Assembly: GCA_022538095.1 (NCBI GenBank)
Contig: JAKYXN010000030.1
Location: forward strand, 1 to 64,000
DNA: 64,000 nucleotides
Reading direction: 5' to 3'
DNA from: Puniceicoccaceae bacterium K14
GTDB taxonomy: Bacteria; Verrucomicrobiota; Verrucomicrobiia; Opitutales; Opitutaceae
Shown piece by piece: positions 37,127-47,806 of this stretch. A model generated the notes under the pieces. That model searched no databases and was not told the DNA's origin. It was given only the letters and a program-made list of their open reading frames with translations. The position numbers were made by a program, and so were the translations under genes. Numbering within the stretch: the stretch's first letter is position 1; each line of letters opens with the position of its first letter.

Positions 37127-37537
37127 CTAAGCTTTTTTCGTAGGCATGCAGAATTCAGTCAGCACGCCGTGAGTTGATTTGGGATGTAAGAAAGCGACGA
37201 GTTTCTCGGCCGCCCCTGGTATAGGCGTTTGGTGAATCAGGCGAATGCCTGCATCGGAAGCCTTGGATAGCTGTTTCTCAATGTCATCTGTGCCAAAGGC
37301 GATGTGGTGAATTCCCTCTCCATTCTTTTCCAGGAACTTGGAGATTGGACTATCGGACGATGTCGGTTCCAAGAGCTCTATATGAACTTCACCCGCCTCA
37401 AAGAAGGCCGTCTTCACTCCTTGTGAGGCGACTTCTTCAGTGCCATGGCAGCTAAGCCCGAGAGCATTCTCAAAGTATTGAGTGGATGCCTCCAAATTAT
37501 TTACCGCGATTCCGATGTGATCAATTTTTTGGATCAT
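37127..37537 (-). CDS. mce: methylmalonyl-CoA epimerase
   Basis: A 136-residue vicinal-oxygen-chelate enzyme that interconverts (R)- and (S)-methylmalonyl-CoA, joining the mutase to the decarboxylase. Metal ligands are visible: His7 in IDHIGIAV, a second His near the domain boundary in GIHHIAFGTDD, and Glu in the late LTEFC strand; VHIELLEPTSSDSPI is the mid-strand signature. Length is normal. It is first in the minus-strand operon and divergent from mutA by 182 bp. Confidence 0.94.
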   Translation of the reverse strand: MIQKIDHIGIAVNNLEASTQYFENALGLSCHGTEEVASQGVKTAFFEAGEVHIELLEPTSSDSPISKFLEKNGEGIHHIAFGTDDIEKQLSKASDAGIRLIHQTPIPGAAEKLVAFLHPKSTHGVLTEFCMPTKKA

Positions 37538-37719
37538 GATTGTTATTTTGGTTGATACAAAATGTTAGTTAAGTTTATCTTAAGTCAAACAATAACAGTA
37601 TTAAATGTACTAATGATGTATGCTTTCAAAAACTTATAGGAATCTGTTAAGCAATGTTCAGATGAGGGTTTTGAAATGCGTCTGTAGTTAAATTGTTAAT
37701 ATAAGACTAAACGAAGCGA

Positions 37720-39834
37720 ATGAAGACTAAAAACCTAGACCTCTTGTCTGACGAATTTGAAGGATGCTCCTATGATCAGTGGAAAGTGGCTGCAGAGAAA
37801 CTACTAAAGGGCGCGCCTTTTGATAAAAAAATGCGTACACGTACTCCTGAGGGTATTACCCTTGAACCGATCTATTTCCCCGACTGCCTAGATGCCTTGC
37901 CACAAAGTGATTCTATGCCGGGCGACAAACAGTTTTTACGCGGAGTAGATTCTGTTGGTTATTTAAATGAAGGATGGGCGATTGCTCAAGAAACGACGAA
38001 TGGGTTCGCAACGGATTTTAACGAGGCTTTGCTGTCAGGCTTAGAGAATGGGCAAACTGCGTTGAATGCAGTGCTCGATGATGCGACTCGAATGAGTTTT
38101 GATCCAATCGACGCAGATATTGGAAACGTGGCAGTGACAGGTTTGTCGCTTTCTTGTTCAGACGATTTTGCGGTCGCTCTTGAGGGTGTCTTTGCGGATG
38201 CTATCCCGTTGAACTTTCAGAGTGGAATTTCTGGAGTTGTCATTGAATCTATGTTACTAAACTGGTTGAGTGATAAGAAGGTAGCGTTAACCGACGTCAG
38301 ATGCAGTGTGAACATGGACCCACTCGCGACTCTGGCAGAGAAAGGGTTTTTGCCATCGAGTTTGAGTCAAATCTATGGAGAAATGGCACTTCTGGCAAAG
38401 TTCAACAATGCACAGGCTCCAGGTGTCAAAGCTATTGGCGTGAGTGGGATTCCTTATCATTCCGCTGGAGCGAGTGCGGTAGAGGAGTTAGCAGTTGTTT
38501 TGGCTACAGGTTTGCAGTACGTGCGAGAGCTTTGCGATCGAGGTTTGTCTGTTGACGAAGTGGCTGAGCAAATACGATTTACTTTCGCGTTGGGTGGCGA
38601 CTTCTTTATGGAGGTGAGTAAGATTCGTGCTGCTCGAATTTTATGGTCACGGATTGTAAAGGAGCTGGGTGGCGGCCTGGAGGCGCAAAAGATGCGTATC
38701 CATGCGAGAACCGGCACATACAACAAGACGGTTTACGATCCGTACGTCAATATGCTGCGTACGACGACAGAAGCTCTTTCGGGAATCGTCGGCGGAGTTG
38801 AGAGCTTGAGTGTCGGCGTATTTGACGAGGTCGTGAGGGATTCCGATGAATTTTCACGTAGGATCGCCCGCAATACGCAGGTTATACTTCAAGAAGAGTG
38901 TGAACTCACTCATGTGATCGATGCAGGAGGAGGCTCTTGGTATATCGAGAGCCTGACAGAGGAAATAGCCAAACGCAGCTGGAGTATTTTTCAAGAAATT
39001 GAAAGAGAGGGAGGGCCTGAGAAGGCTCTTAAAAATGGATACATCCAGGGAGTTATTAGGAAGACACGAGAAAGTCGAGAAGCTCTTCTTGGAAAACGTA
39101 TTTCCTCCTTGGTAGGCACGAATCAATACCCCAATTTACATGAAAAAGGTCTCGGTAAAAATAAGGTAGATAGCGTGATAGTGCGGAAGCAGCGAATCGA
39201 TGCTCTTTACGGAAAATTGGGTAGTTGCACTTCAGTGGTCGAGAATAGAAATGGGGATGGTTTAGTCGATGCGGTTCGGTTCGCGTTGCGGGATGGTGCG
39301 ACTATCGGAAAAATATACCGTCAATTAAGGGGGAACGCTGGAGCAAAATCTGAAGTGGAAGCATTGCCTGTGCGTCGTTTGGCGTCTTGTTACGAAGAGC
39401 TTCGCATTGCAGCGGATAACTATCGTGGAAAAAATAGTCACGGTCCAAAGGTATACTTACTAAACATCGGATCGTTGAAGCGGCACAAAGCTAGAGCGGA
39501 TTTTAGTAGAAATTTCTTTGAAGCAGGTGGCTTCGAGGTTATCAGCTCTTCTGGTTTCGACGAGGAAGTAAGTGCTGTTGAAGGATTGAAGGAGTCAGGA
39601 GCGGAGCTTGTAGTTATTTGCGGTCGTGATGATGATTATGCTGAAAGGCTTCCCGCTATGCTGAAGGCGGTGAAAGAAGGCATTCCGGATATGACAACGA
39701 TTCTAGCGGGTTTTCCGGGGGACAATGAAGATGTCTATAGAGCGGCTGGTTTGGATGATTATATTTTTATAAAATCGAACAACTACGAAACGAATCTGAA
39801 ATACCTAAAGAAATTGGGTGTAATTAATAAATAA
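37720..39834 (+). CDS. mutA: methylmalonyl-CoA mutase small (beta) subunit
   Basis: A 704-residue partner of the catalytic subunit. The N-terminal TIM-barrel region includes [31 protein letters not shown] and [19 protein letters not shown]. The C-terminal B12-binding-like domain (about 580-704) lacks the cobalt-ligand motif DxHxxG, showing [15 protein letters not shown] instead, as normal for the non-catalytic subunit of the heterodimer. It is followed after 14 bp by mutB. No B12 riboswitch is visible in the 182-bp upstream region. Confidence 0.93.
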   Translation: MKTKNLDLLSDEFEGCSYDQWKVAAEKLLKGAPFDKKMRTRTPEGITLEPIYFPDCLDALPQSDSMPGDKQFLRGVDSVGYLNEGWAIAQETTNGFATDFNEALLSGLENGQTALNAVLDDATRMSFDPIDADIGNVAVTGLSLSCSDDFAVALEGVFADAIPLNFQSGISGVVIESMLLNWLSDKKVALTDVRCSVNMDPLATLAEKGFLPSSLSQIYGEMALLAKFNNAQAPGVKAIGVSGIPYHSAGASAVEELAVVLATGLQYVRELCDRGLSVDEVAEQIRFTFALGGDFFMEVSKIRAARILWSRIVKELGGGLEAQKMRIHARTGTYNKTVYDPYVNMLRTTTEALSGIVGGVESLSVGVFDEVVRDSDEFSRRIARNTQVILQEECELTHVIDAGGGSWYIESLTEEIAKRSWSIFQEIEREGGPEKALKNGYIQGVIRKTRESREALLGKRISSLVGTNQYPNLHEKGLGKNKVDSVIVRKQRIDALYGKLGSCTSVVENRNGDGLVDAVRFALRDGATIGKIYRQLRGNAGAKSEVEALPVRRLASCYEELRIAADNYRGKNSHGPKVYLLNIGSLKRHKARADFSRNFFEAGGFEVISSSGFDEEVSAVEGLKESGAELVVICGRDDDYAERLPAMLKAVKEGIPDMTTILAGFPGDNEDVYRAAGLDDYIFIKSNNYETNLKYLKKLGVINK

Positions 39835-39848
39835 CTGCGGAGCTGAAC

Positions 39849-42041
39849 ATGAAAGACATTGATTTTACAAACCTGGGATTAGGATCTGTCTCGATTCAGG
39901 ATTCGGACATCGATTCCTGGAAGGATCGTTTGGAGAGTGAGTCTGGAGTCGCAGAAGGCAAAACCAGGCGAAAGACAATGGAGCAGATCGACATTAAGCC
40001 ATTGTATACAAGAGGCGACTACGAGGAGATGGAGCACTTGAAGTATAGTGCGGGCGTTCCACCGTTCTTGCGTGGACCGTATGCAACTATGTATGTTTTT
40101 CGTCCTTGGACGGTGCGTCAGTATGCTGGCTTTTCGACTGCGGAAGAATCGAACGCGTTCTACCGTCGCAATATTGCAGCGGGGCAACAAGGACTTTCGG
40201 TAGCGTTTGATTTAGCGACGCACCGCGGCTATGATTCTGATCATCCTCGCGTGGCGGGAGATGTCGGGAAAGCAGGCGTGGCTATAGATTCTGTTGAAGA
40301 CATGAAAGTGCTATTCGATCGAATATCACTGGATAGAGTGTCTGTTTCCATGACGATGAACGGGGCAGTTATTCCTGTTTTGGCATTCTACATTGCAGCT
40401 GCTCTTGAACAGGGGTGTTCGTTGGACAAGCTGAGCGGGACGATCCAAAACGACATTCTAAAGGAGTTTATGGTGCGTAATACCTACATTTACCCACCTG
40501 CTAGTTCAATGAAAATTATTGGTGATATTTTTGAGTATACCTCGAAGAAGATGCCAAAGTTTAACTCCATTTCCATATCCGGGTACCACATGCAAGAAGC
40601 GGGCGCGACTGCGGATTTGGAGATGGGGTATACCTTGGCTGATGGTCTGGAATACTTACGTACAGGCGTTGGAGCGGGCTTGGATATCGATGCATTTGCT
40701 CCTCGATTGTCTTTCTTCTGGGGTATCGGTAAGAACTATTTTATGGAGATAGCCAAAATGCGAGCCGCTCGCTGTTTATGGGCTAAGATTGTAAAGCAAT
40801 TTAACCCTAAGAATCCGAAGTCTCTAGCGTTGAGGACTCATTCACAGACTTCAGGATGGTCGCTTACTGAGCAAGATCCGTTTAATAACGTGACGCGTAC
40901 GGTGATAGAAGCCATGGCGGCCGCGTGTGGACATACCCAGTCTTTGCATACGAATGCTCTTGATGAAGCGATTGCATTGCCGACTGATTTTTCAGCTCGT
41001 ATTGCTCGCAATACGCAATTGTTCCTCCAGGAAGAAACAGGTATTTGTAAGGTGATTGATCCGTGGGGAGGTAGCTTCTATGTGGAGTCACTCACGCAGG
41101 AATTGATGCAAAAGGCGTGGTCTCATATTGAAGAAGTCGAAGAATTGGGCGGCATGACTAAGGCAATTGAAGAGGGAATTCCGAAGCTTCGTATCGAGGA
41201 AGCGGCTGCACGTCGCCAAGCGCGAATTGACAGCGGTAAGGAGACCATTGTTGGTTTAAACAAGCACCGACTTACGAAAGAAGATCCTCTTGAAATCCTT
41301 GATATCGACAATTCTGCTGTCCGCGATTCTCAAATACGTAGACTAGAACGCCTACGTAAGAATCGCGATAGCCAAGCGTGTCGCGACGCGTTGTCTGCTA
41401 TCGAATATTGCGCAGAGAAGGGTGAGGGAAATTTATTAGCTCTTGCTGTCGATGCTGCTCAGAAGCGAGCCAGCTTAGGAGAAATTTCTGACGCGATGGA
41501 AAAAGCATTTGGACGCTATAAAGCGAAAACACGCTCTATTTCTGGAATTTATTCAAAGGAGTTTGGAGAGCATGATAAAGTGAGTAATGTAAGTGATTTA
41601 ATCGAAAAATTTGCGAAGGAAGAAGGCCGTCGTCCGCGTATATTAATTGCGAAACTGGGGCAGGATGGGCATGATCGTGGAGCGAAGGTTGTTGCGTCGG
41701 CGTATGCTGACCTTGGTTTTGATGTGGATATTGGTCCATTGTTTCAAACTCCTGAGGAAGCTGCGAAACAGGCGGTGGAAAATGATGTTCATATTGTAGC
41801 CATGAGTTCTCTGGCTGCTGGCCATAAAACGTTGTTGCCGATATTAGTTGAGGAATTGGAGAGGTTCGGGCGCAGCGATATTATGGTGGTATGTGGCGGA
41901 GTGATACCTATTCAAGATTATGAATATCTCTATGAAAAGGGAGCTAACGCCATTTTTGGGCCTGGAACAGTGATTCCGGATTCTGCGAAACAAGTTCTAG
42001 AGTTCTTGTTGGAAGGAATAGGGGAAAGGAACGTCGGTTGA
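39849..42041 (+). CDS. mutB: methylmalonyl-CoA mutase large (alpha) subunit
   Basis: A 730-residue adenosylcobalamin-dependent isomerase interconverting succinyl-CoA and (R)-methylmalonyl-CoA. The barrel shows [38 protein letters not shown] and [15 protein letters not shown]. The C-terminal cobalamin domain has the ligand motif DGHDRG with His608 in [12 protein letters not shown], plus [10 protein letters not shown]. It carries a Shine-Dalgarno-like GGAG about 7 bases before the ATG and lies 14 bp downstream of mutA. It is the key enzyme linking the locus to the TCA cycle. Confidence 0.96.
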   Translation: MKDIDFTNLGLGSVSIQDSDIDSWKDRLESESGVAEGKTRRKTMEQIDIKPLYTRGDYEEMEHLKYSAGVPPFLRGPYATMYVFRPWTVRQYAGFSTAEESNAFYRRNIAAGQQGLSVAFDLATHRGYDSDHPRVAGDVGKAGVAIDSVEDMKVLFDRISLDRVSVSMTMNGAVIPVLAFYIAAALEQGCSLDKLSGTIQNDILKEFMVRNTYIYPPASSMKIIGDIFEYTSKKMPKFNSISISGYHMQEAGATADLEMGYTLADGLEYLRTGVGAGLDIDAFAPRLSFFWGIGKNYFMEIAKMRAARCLWAKIVKQFNPKNPKSLALRTHSQTSGWSLTEQDPFNNVTRTVIEAMAAACGHTQSLHTNALDEAIALPTDFSARIARNTQLFLQEETGICKVIDPWGGSFYVESLTQELMQKAWSHIEEVEELGGMTKAIEEGIPKLRIEEAAARRQARIDSGKETIVGLNKHRLTKEDPLEILDIDNSAVRDSQIRRLERLRKNRDSQACRDALSAIEYCAEKGEGNLLALAVDAAQKRASLGEISDAMEKAFGRYKAKTRSISGIYSKEFGEHDKVSNVSDLIEKFAKEEGRRPRILIAKLGQDGHDRGAKVVASAYADLGFDVDIGPLFQTPEEAAKQAVENDVHIVAMSSLAAGHKTLLPILVEELERFGRSDIMVVCGGVIPIQDYEYLYEKGANAIFGPGTVIPDSAKQVLEFLLEGIGERNVG

Positions 42042-42063
42042 TGAAATCTGACGTGAGCCCATT

Positions 42064-43182
42064 ATGAGAAAACGGCCGGAATGGCATGAAGCTGACAGCG
42101 AACACAAGGTTTTCGCAAGCGAAGTTGTTGAAGGACACGACTCTTCGATAGACGAATCTTTTCCGTCTATTGAGCTCCAGAAAAACCGGAGGCTGCGGCG
42201 AAGCATGAGCGTAGATGAAATCGTTCAAGGAGTGTTAATGGGCGATTTCTCAATTTTGGCTCAAGCGATTACCTGTGCGGAAAGCCATTCTGAAAAACAC
42301 AGAGAACGGGCTCGTGAGATCTTGCGGCGCTGTTTGCCGTACTCGGGGAATTCCCTGCGTGTTGGTATTACTGGTGTTCCGGGAGCGGGGAAAAGTACAT
42401 TTATCGAACGTCTGGGAGTTATGCTTTGCCAAAGTGGTTTTCGAGTTGCGGTTTTAGCTGTGGATCCTAGCAGTTCGGTTAATGGTGGTAGTGTTTTAGG
42501 CGACAAGACTCGAATGGAGGATCTAACACGTGAGTCGAACGCCTTTATTCGGCCTTCCCCCGCTGGAGGTACGCTTGGTGGAGTCGCAGCCAAAACGCGA
42601 GAAGCTATGCATTTGTGTGAAGCAGCTGGGTACAATGTTGTTTTGATAGAGACGGTAGGAGTGGGACAGAGCGAAGTTGCAGTTAGGTCGATGGTCGATT
42701 TTTTCCTCCTGTTGCAGATTTCCGGAGCGGGTGATGAGCTTCAAGGGATCAAGAAGGGAGTAATTGAAATGGCGGATGCAATTATTGTGAATAAAGCGGA
42801 TGGGGACAATGTGATGCAGGCAAAAAGGGCAAGGTTAGATTACGCAAGAGTGCTGCACTATTTACAGCCTTATACGGAATCTTGGAAGCCGAAGGCTCTG
42901 ACATGTTCGGCTCAAACAGGGGAGGGTGTATCTGAAATTTGGAAACTTATCCAAAAATTCGAAGCTAAAATTCGAAGCAATGGCCTGCACGAATCGAGAC
43001 GACGCGAGCAAAAGACAAAATGGTTCAAAACGTTGCTTGAAGAAGCTGTTTTGTCCCATTTCTATTCTACGCCAAGAATAGCTGCGGATTATTCTCGTAT
43101 AGGAATCGAGGTAGCAGATGGCGCGCTTCCAGTAATGGAAGCAGTGGAGCTTCTGTTAGCGAAAATGAAATCTACCGGGTGA
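42064..43182 (+). CDS. meaB: MeaB/ArgK-type P-loop GTPase, mutase chaperone
   Basis: A 372-residue G3E-family GTPase that guards and reloads methylmalonyl-CoA mutase with adenosylcobalamin. The P-loop GVPGAGKST starts at residue 104; SSVNGGSVLGDKTRM and IETVGVGQSEVA are the switch regions, and VNKADGDN is the G4 motif. The first about 45 residues (up to RRLRRSMSVDEIV) form a charged extension beyond the usual start. It is 22 bp after mutB, consistent with a mutA-mutB-meaB operon. The older ArgK kinase annotation of this family is not supported. Confidence 0.94.
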   Translation: MRKRPEWHEADSEHKVFASEVVEGHDSSIDESFPSIELQKNRRLRRSMSVDEIVQGVLMGDFSILAQAITCAESHSEKHRERAREILRRCLPYSGNSLRVGITGVPGAGKSTFIERLGVMLCQSGFRVAVLAVDPSSSVNGGSVLGDKTRMEDLTRESNAFIRPSPAGGTLGGVAAKTREAMHLCEAAGYNVVLIETVGVGQSEVAVRSMVDFFLLLQISGAGDELQGIKKGVIEMADAIIVNKADGDNVMQAKRARLDYARVLHYLQPYTESWKPKALTCSAQTGEGVSEIWKLIQKFEAKIRSNGLHESRRREQKTKWFKTLLEEAVLSHFYSTPRIAADYSRIGIEVADGALPVMEAVELLLAKMKSTG

Positions 43183-43183
43183 C

Positions 43184-43984
43184 TTAGCTACCTGATAGCT
43201 CGATTGAGCGTTTTACGGCGTCTTCTATCGCGGTATCCAGAACTTGGTCCCAGTTTTGTCCTTTTAAACTTTCAAGCAGTGCATGTGTGACGCCATTGGG
43301 TGAGACGACTTCGCGTACCAGTTCTTCGGGTGACTTGTCGGAGGCTTGCATTAAGGCTAAGGACCCAAGCCCGGTTTCGGTTGCGAGTTGAATAGCGAGG
43401 TCTTTGGGGAGGCCTCGTGATTGGGCAGCTTGGGCAAGAAAGTCTATAAATTGGAAGAAGACAGCAGGACCACAGCCATTGATTGCAGTTGCAATGTGTA
43501 GTTGTTCTTCTTTTACAGGGTGTGCGGTGCCTAGAGCTGTTAAGAGAGAGGTGACTTGCTCTTGGTGCTTGTTTGTTGGCTCTTCCTGAAAGCAGTAGGT
43601 GCTAACGCCTTGGCCAATCTTTGATGGCGTATTTGGCATGACTCGAACGCAATTAGCCGCGTCGGGGAATGTCGTTCTGAGAGATTCGAGAGTTCTGCCG
43701 GCAAGAACTGAGATAACGAGTTTATTATTTGCTGATGCGGCTTCTTCTTTGGTAACCGTTTCCAAGTGCTGTGGCTTGAAGGCGAGAATGATAATATCGC
43801 TCTGAGTGAAGAGATCGCTGCGTGTATTGGCTAGCACTATACCGAGGTCGGTAGCTAATCTACCGGCTGAGCTACCTGAGCCACTCAGGCAATAAAGTTC
43901 ATTTGGCGAGCAGGTTTTATTGTCTAACAGACCCTGTGCCATAGCTCGAGCCATGTTGCCTGCTCCGAGAAATCCTACTTTCAT
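43184..43984 (-). CDS. proC: pyrroline-5-carboxylate reductase
   Basis: A 266-residue cytosolic NAD(P)H enzyme making proline. The N-terminal Rossmann motif is VGFLGAGNMARAMAQG; VRVMPNTPSKIGQGV and the C-terminal NGCGPAVFFQFIDFLAQAA and TEVVSPNGVTHALL-like VREVVSPNGVTHALLE are the ProC signatures. Its ATG overlaps the stop of the preceding receiver-kinase gene by 4 nt (ATGA). The stop lies 1 bp from that of convergent meaB. Proline synthesis and a signalling kinase have no obvious shared role. Confidence 0.96.
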   Translation of the reverse strand: MKVGFLGAGNMARAMAQGLLDNKTCSPNELYCLSGSGSSAGRLATDLGIVLANTRSDLFTQSDIIILAFKPQHLETVTKEEAASANNKLVISVLAGRTLESLRTTFPDAANCVRVMPNTPSKIGQGVSTYCFQEEPTNKHQEQVTSLLTALGTAHPVKEEQLHIATAINGCGPAVFFQFIDFLAQAAQSRGLPKDLAIQLATETGLGSLALMQASDKSPEELVREVVSPNGVTHALLESLKGQNWDQVLDTAIEDAVKRSIELSGS

Positions 43985-45102
43985 GCGTCGCGAACGAGGG
44001 GGTGAGTGAAGCGGACGGCCACGCCTTTTCCATTTTCATTTGGAGTTATGCTCACATCGCCCCCTAGGGTGCGTAGAGCGTGGCGAGCGACTGTTAAGCC
44101 CATGCCAACACCAACGGTGTTCTTTGTGCTTATGAAGGGCTCGAACATGTTTTCTTCTACCTCTGGGTCAATGCCACCGCCTTGGTCTGTCAGGAGAAAT
44201 TCGATATCTTTGCCATTTTCTGACTCGGAGACTTTTAGAGAGATTGGGCGTTGGTCAGCCTCGAGCGACTCATAACTTTCCCATGCATTGATGATGAGCT
44301 TTGCTAGGGAGTCTTCGAAGGCTTCGATGTTAGTCTTTAACAAGTGGCGATCAATTTGCGTTTCGACTTCGATGTCTAAACGTTGCCCGGATTCCTCGAT
44401 TGCTCTTTGGATGCTCCCTGTAATCAATTCACTGAGACGAATTTCATGGAGCGGTAGGCGAGTTGTGAACGCGACTGTGCTTAATTGTTTAATAATACCA
44501 ACGATCCTATTCCCAGCGGTTTCGACTCGAGTGATATTTTTGAGAACTTTCTCGGGGTCGTTGTAGTTGACTTTGGCTAACTCAAGATAACCCATGACTA
44601 CGCCCAGGAGATTGTTCAGGTTGTGAGCGATTCCTTGGGTCAGAGCACCGATTGCGGCGGACCTACGAGACTCGCCCAGTCTTTGGGTTAGTTCGACATT
44701 GGCCCGGTTAATTGAGAGATACTTGAGCTGCGTGCGCACGCGAGCGATGGTTTCTTCCAAGTCGATTGGCTTGGTAATGTAGTCAACGGCCCCTGCTTCA
44801 AGGCCTTCTAGTTTTCCTTTCTTGGAATTATGCGCGGTTACAAATATTACAGGAATGGCTTTGGTATTTTCGTTTTCGCGAAGCTTTTGACACACTTCAA
44901 AGCCGTCCATTCCTGGCATCATGACATCTAGAAGAATCAAATCCGGGAGTTCGATTTGGCAAATGTCTAAGCATTGCTGACCGTTGTCTGCGGTGAGCAC
45001 GCGGACGCCATCCCATTCCAACTTCTTTTGCAGGAGTTGGATGTTGATCGGCTCATCGTCTACGACGAGTACCGTACTAGCTGATTCCGGAAATTGGGTC
45101 AT
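43981..45102 (-). CDS. receiver-histidine kinase hybrid protein
   Basis: A 373-residue cytosolic protein. The receiver (about 10-125) has acidic DDE and Asp59 in LLDVMMPGMDG, and Lys in YITKPID. The kinase core begins with His160 in GALTQGIAHNLNNLLG, a HisKA variant common in NtrB-like kinases, and has DQGGGID and GVGMGLTVARHAL in the ATP-binding half. It lacks a sensor or DNA-binding domain, so it probably integrates phosphate from another kinase. It is translationally coupled to proC by an ATGA overlap. Confidence 0.9.
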   Translation of the reverse strand: MTQFPESASTVLVVDDEPINIQLLQKKLEWDGVRVLTADNGQQCLDICQIELPDLILLDVMMPGMDGFEVCQKLRENENTKAIPVIFVTAHNSKKGKLEGLEAGAVDYITKPIDLEETIARVRTQLKYLSINRANVELTQRLGESRRSAAIGALTQGIAHNLNNLLGVVMGYLELAKVNYNDPEKVLKNITRVETAGNRIVGIIKQLSTVAFTTRLPLHEIRLSELITGSIQRAIEESGQRLDIEVETQIDRHLLKTNIEAFEDSLAKLIINAWESYESLEADQRPISLKVSESENGKDIEFLLTDQGGGIDPEVEENMFEPFISTKNTVGVGMGLTVARHALRTLGGDVSITPNENGKGVAVRFTHPLVRDA

Positions 45103-45161
45103 TATAAGGTGTGGTAAATGAAGGAGGACTGAGTTGGACGTGGGGTAGTGAACAGCAAGCT

Positions 45162-46034
45162 TTATGCCTGTTGTAGCTTGTAAGCTTTGACAGTGTTGCT
45201 CATTAGCAATGCTACTGTCATCGGGCCTACGCCACCGGGCACTGGAGTGATGTGCGAAGCGAGAGGGGAGACTTCGTCAAACTTAACATCGCCCACAATA
45301 CGGTAACCTCGTTTGCGGGAGGGATCTTCGACGCGATTGATTCCAACATCAATCACGACTGTCCCTTCTGACACCATATCTTTTGTAACCATTTCTGGTC
45401 GACCGATTGCTGCAACAAGGATATCGGCTTGGCGGGTGATTTCAGCGAGGTTTTTCGTGCGAGAATGGCAAACGGTGACAGTCGCATTTGCGTATTCTCC
45501 CTTTTGCATTGCGAGAAGAGCGAATGTTTTGCCGACGATCAAGCTACGGCCGAGGACCACAACGTGCTTGCCCTCCATTTTAATTCCTTCGCGTTTGCAG
45601 ATTTCGACGATGCCTGCGGGTGTACAGGAGACGAAGCCACGAGCATCTTCTTGCACAAGGCGTCCCGCGTTCGTTTCATGGAAGCCATCCACATCCTTGA
45701 GAGGGTCGATACGGTTGAAAGTTGCTTGCTCGTCTAGGTGCTTAGGAAGGGGAGATTGTACAAGGATTCCGTTTACCTTTGGATCAGCATTCAGTTCGTC
45801 TACTTTGGCGAAAAGCTCTTCTTGGCTGATGCTTTCGTTGAGCGCGAAAAGTAAGGGTGTGATGCCAATTTTGGCTGCAGTCTCGTTTTTGCTTTTGACG
45901 TAGGAAACGGATGCGGGATCGTCGCCTACGCGAATGAACGCGATGCAGGGTTTATCTCCGCTAAGAGCTTCAACTTCTTGGGTGAGTTCGCTTACTAAGT
46001 CTTTAGCGATTTGCTTGCCGTCGATTTTTTTCAT
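45162..46034 (-). CDS. folD: bifunctional methylenetetrahydrofolate dehydrogenase/cyclohydrolase
   Basis: A 290-residue cytosolic enzyme of one-carbon metabolism. Signatures visible are the catalytic Lys in [16 protein letters not shown], the VQSPLPKHL and [14 protein letters not shown] block, the nucleotide loop [15 protein letters not shown] and the C-terminal [16 protein letters not shown]. Length is normal. It lies 54 bp after the secreted protein gene and 59 bp before the receiver-kinase gene. Confidence 0.97.
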   Translation of the reverse strand: MKKIDGKQIAKDLVSELTQEVEALSGDKPCIAFIRVGDDPASVSYVKSKNETAAKIGITPLLFALNESISQEELFAKVDELNADPKVNGILVQSPLPKHLDEQATFNRIDPLKDVDGFHETNAGRLVQEDARGFVSCTPAGIVEICKREGIKMEGKHVVVLGRSLIVGKTFALLAMQKGEYANATVTVCHSRTKNLAEITRQADILVAAIGRPEMVTKDMVSEGTVVIDVGINRVEDPSRKRGYRIVGDVKFDEVSPLASHITPVPGGVGPMTVALLMSNTVKAYKLQQA

Positions 46035-46088
46035 TAAAAGAGGGAGCGAGTGACGTTTGCTTCTGGTGGATTTTATTACTAGTCGAGG

Positions 46089-46940
46089 CTAGTTTGCTTT
46101 TTTGAGGGAGCTAGCGACGATTCTTAAGTTGTTTGAAGATTCTATGGAGTAAATCTGTCCAGCAATTGAGACTTTGTTGCCGATGTAATCTTTGATTATT
46201 ATGAATTCAGGGAGGTTTTTTACATCGAGAAAGCCGAGTGTCTTGCCGTTGCTATCAAGCAATTTGTAAGGGCAGCTTGTTTTGCTTTTTTCTACGATGT
46301 TGCACGTTTGCAACACTCCTTGAAAGCGGCGCATTGGATTTTCACTTTGGGTTGTTGTCGCCGGAGGGGTGGAGACCTCTTGCATCGCCGGCGGAGTTGG
46401 CTGAGTGGTTTCTACTTGAACTGTGTCTGGAGTCGCGGGTGCAGGTGCAGGTACTGATTCTTCTACCTCAATTTCTACATTTGCAGGAGGCTCTGGAACT
46501 GTGGGTTCTTCAATCAATTGAACCTCGTCTTTGATGTATGCCACGAGAATGGTTTCGATGTTTAGTTTCGAATAACGGGGGTCGACACTGATTAGGTCTG
46601 TTTTGTCGTCTTTTGTCGCTGTGGAGAGGACGGTTGCTTTCTTGTCGGGACTTAGCAGATAATTGCTGCCGGGCTTTGGGGTGAGGTCCTTAGATATATC
46701 GTTGTTGCTTACAAAGACCTCGAACACGCCGCGATAAAAAATGGGTTTCCAGCCTTCAGTGGGCTCGAGGTCTGCAGGCCACTCGGCATTGACTGCGAGG
46801 GCAAACGATTCGAGTTGTCCAATTGTGGGAGCTTGAACTTCAGGGCGGAGGTGTACGTCTATAACTTGAGCGTTTGTGGAAAGAGCAGCTAGCAAGGCGA
46901 GGAGGATAGCTGCTGGTTTAAGCATTTTATAGTAGTTCAT
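46089..46940 (-). CDS. secreted Pro-rich protein of unknown function
   Basis: A 283-residue exported protein with a signal peptide ending near LLAALSTNA (residue 24). An N-terminal beta-rich part (about 26-140) looks SH3-like, with FYRGVFEVFVSNNDIS and LSPDKKATVLS. A Pro/Glu/Ala/Thr-rich linker (about 145-200) connects to a small beta domain (about 205-283) that contains CNIVEKSKTSCPYKLLDSN and ends in the basic SSLKKAN. The two Cys there may form a disulphide. Its start overlaps the pseudouridine synthase stop by 4 nt. I do not recognise the family. Confidence 0.6.
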   Translation of the reverse strand: MNYYKMLKPAAILLALLAALSTNAQVIDVHLRPEVQAPTIGQLESFALAVNAEWPADLEPTEGWKPIFYRGVFEVFVSNNDISKDLTPKPGSNYLLSPDKKATVLSTATKDDKTDLISVDPRYSKLNIETILVAYIKDEVQLIEEPTVPEPPANVEIEVEESVPAPAPATPDTVQVETTQPTPPAMQEVSTPPATTTQSENPMRRFQGVLQTCNIVEKSKTSCPYKLLDSNGKTLGFLDVKNLPEFIIIKDYIGNKVSIAGQIYSIESSNNLRIVASSLKKAN

Positions 46941-47734
46941 AGAGCTTCGATTGGCTGTTGGAAAAGTTTTTCTATATCATTTGGAGCGAGCGGCAAACCA
47001 GCTCCTTTGGGGATGCCTTTTATGTTGTATCTGCCTATCTGGTAGCGCTTCAAGCGTTTAACGTCGAAGCCGAGTACCGAAAAAAGGCGACGGATTTCGC
47101 GTTTCTTTCCGTGATGCATGGCTACATCCAAATCCTTCGATTCAGGTCTGTTTCGATTCCCGAGGAAGACCGCTTGTTCTACTTTTAGGCGTTCTCCTTC
47201 GTAATTGATTCCGTTGAGTAGCTTTGGGATTTTCTCCTTGGGGAAGAGCTGTTTCAGTTCGACGCTGTAAATTTTGGTTACCAAGCTACTTGGATGCATG
47301 AGCTTGTTTGCGAGGTCGCCGTCGTTGGTCAGGATAACAAGGCCTTCGCTATCTTTGTCCAAACGCCCAGCGCAAAAGAGTCGTTGGTTGGCAAATTCCT
47401 TGGGGAGTAGATCGAACACGGTGCGATCGTTGTGTGGATCGTCGTTGCTGCAAATAAAGCCTTTGGGCTTGTTTAGGGCAATTGTTAGCTTGGCGGGAGC
47501 TCGGTAGGTGATCCTCTTGCCTTCCAGACTGATGAAGTCTTTTCCAGGTTCGATTTTGTCTCCCAGTTGAGCGAGTTGGCCATTGACCACGACATTGCCA
47601 TTTCGGATGTGCCCTTCGGCGGCGCGTCTGGAGCAAATTCCTTGGTCAGCTATAAATTTCTGTATGCGAATGCGTTGGTCGTATGTTTCCATGCACAAAC
47701 TTCTGGATGGTGCAAAGTCGTTCTCATCATGCAA
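46937..47734 (-). CDS. RsuA/RluB-family pseudouridine synthase
   Basis: A 265-residue enzyme that isomerises a uridine in rRNA. An N-terminal S4 RNA-binding domain (IRIQKFIADQGICSRRAAEG) precedes the catalytic domain with Asp in GRLDKDSEGLVILTNDGD and GKKREIRRLFSVLG. The family normally starts just before the S4 domain, so ATG at 47692 (METYDQRI) may be the true start rather than 47734. The target could be 16S or 23S rRNA; RluB-type (23S) is my preference. It overlaps the secreted protein gene downstream by 4 nt. Confidence 0.88.
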   Translation of the reverse strand: MHDENDFAPSRSLCMETYDQRIRIQKFIADQGICSRRAAEGHIRNGNVVVNGQLAQLGDKIEPGKDFISLEGKRITYRAPAKLTIALNKPKGFICSNDDPHNDRTVFDLLPKEFANQRLFCAGRLDKDSEGLVILTNDGDLANKLMHPSSLVTKIYSVELKQLFPKEKIPKLLNGINYEGERLKVEQAVFLGNRNRPESKDLDVAMHHGKKREIRRLFSVLGFDVKRLKRYQIGRYNIKGIPKGAGLPLAPNDIEKLFQQPIEAL

Positions 47735-47777
47735 TTGTTTCTTTTGCTAATTCTTACAAAATACGTTTTTTGCTGTA

Positions 47778-47806
47778 TTGATCTGTAATAATTGCTTGGG
47801 TACTTA
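47778..47806 (+). promoter_or_regulatory. possible promoter of the fabG operon
   Basis: TTGATC (47778-47783) and TACTTA (47801-47806) are separated by 17 bp, a sigma70-like spacing with imperfect boxes. It would give a leader of about 165 nt before fabG. GGGAGCG near 47824 and CGCTCCT near 47890 could pair across that leader. Both are weak predictions. Confidence 0.2.

Noticed and set aside
37538-37719. Cobalamin riboswitch upstream of the mutase genes
   Set aside because: The gap is only 182 bp and no B12-box-like sequence is seen.
45313-45903. 196-codon frame on the plus strand
   Set aside because: It is antisense to folD, which is fully conserved.
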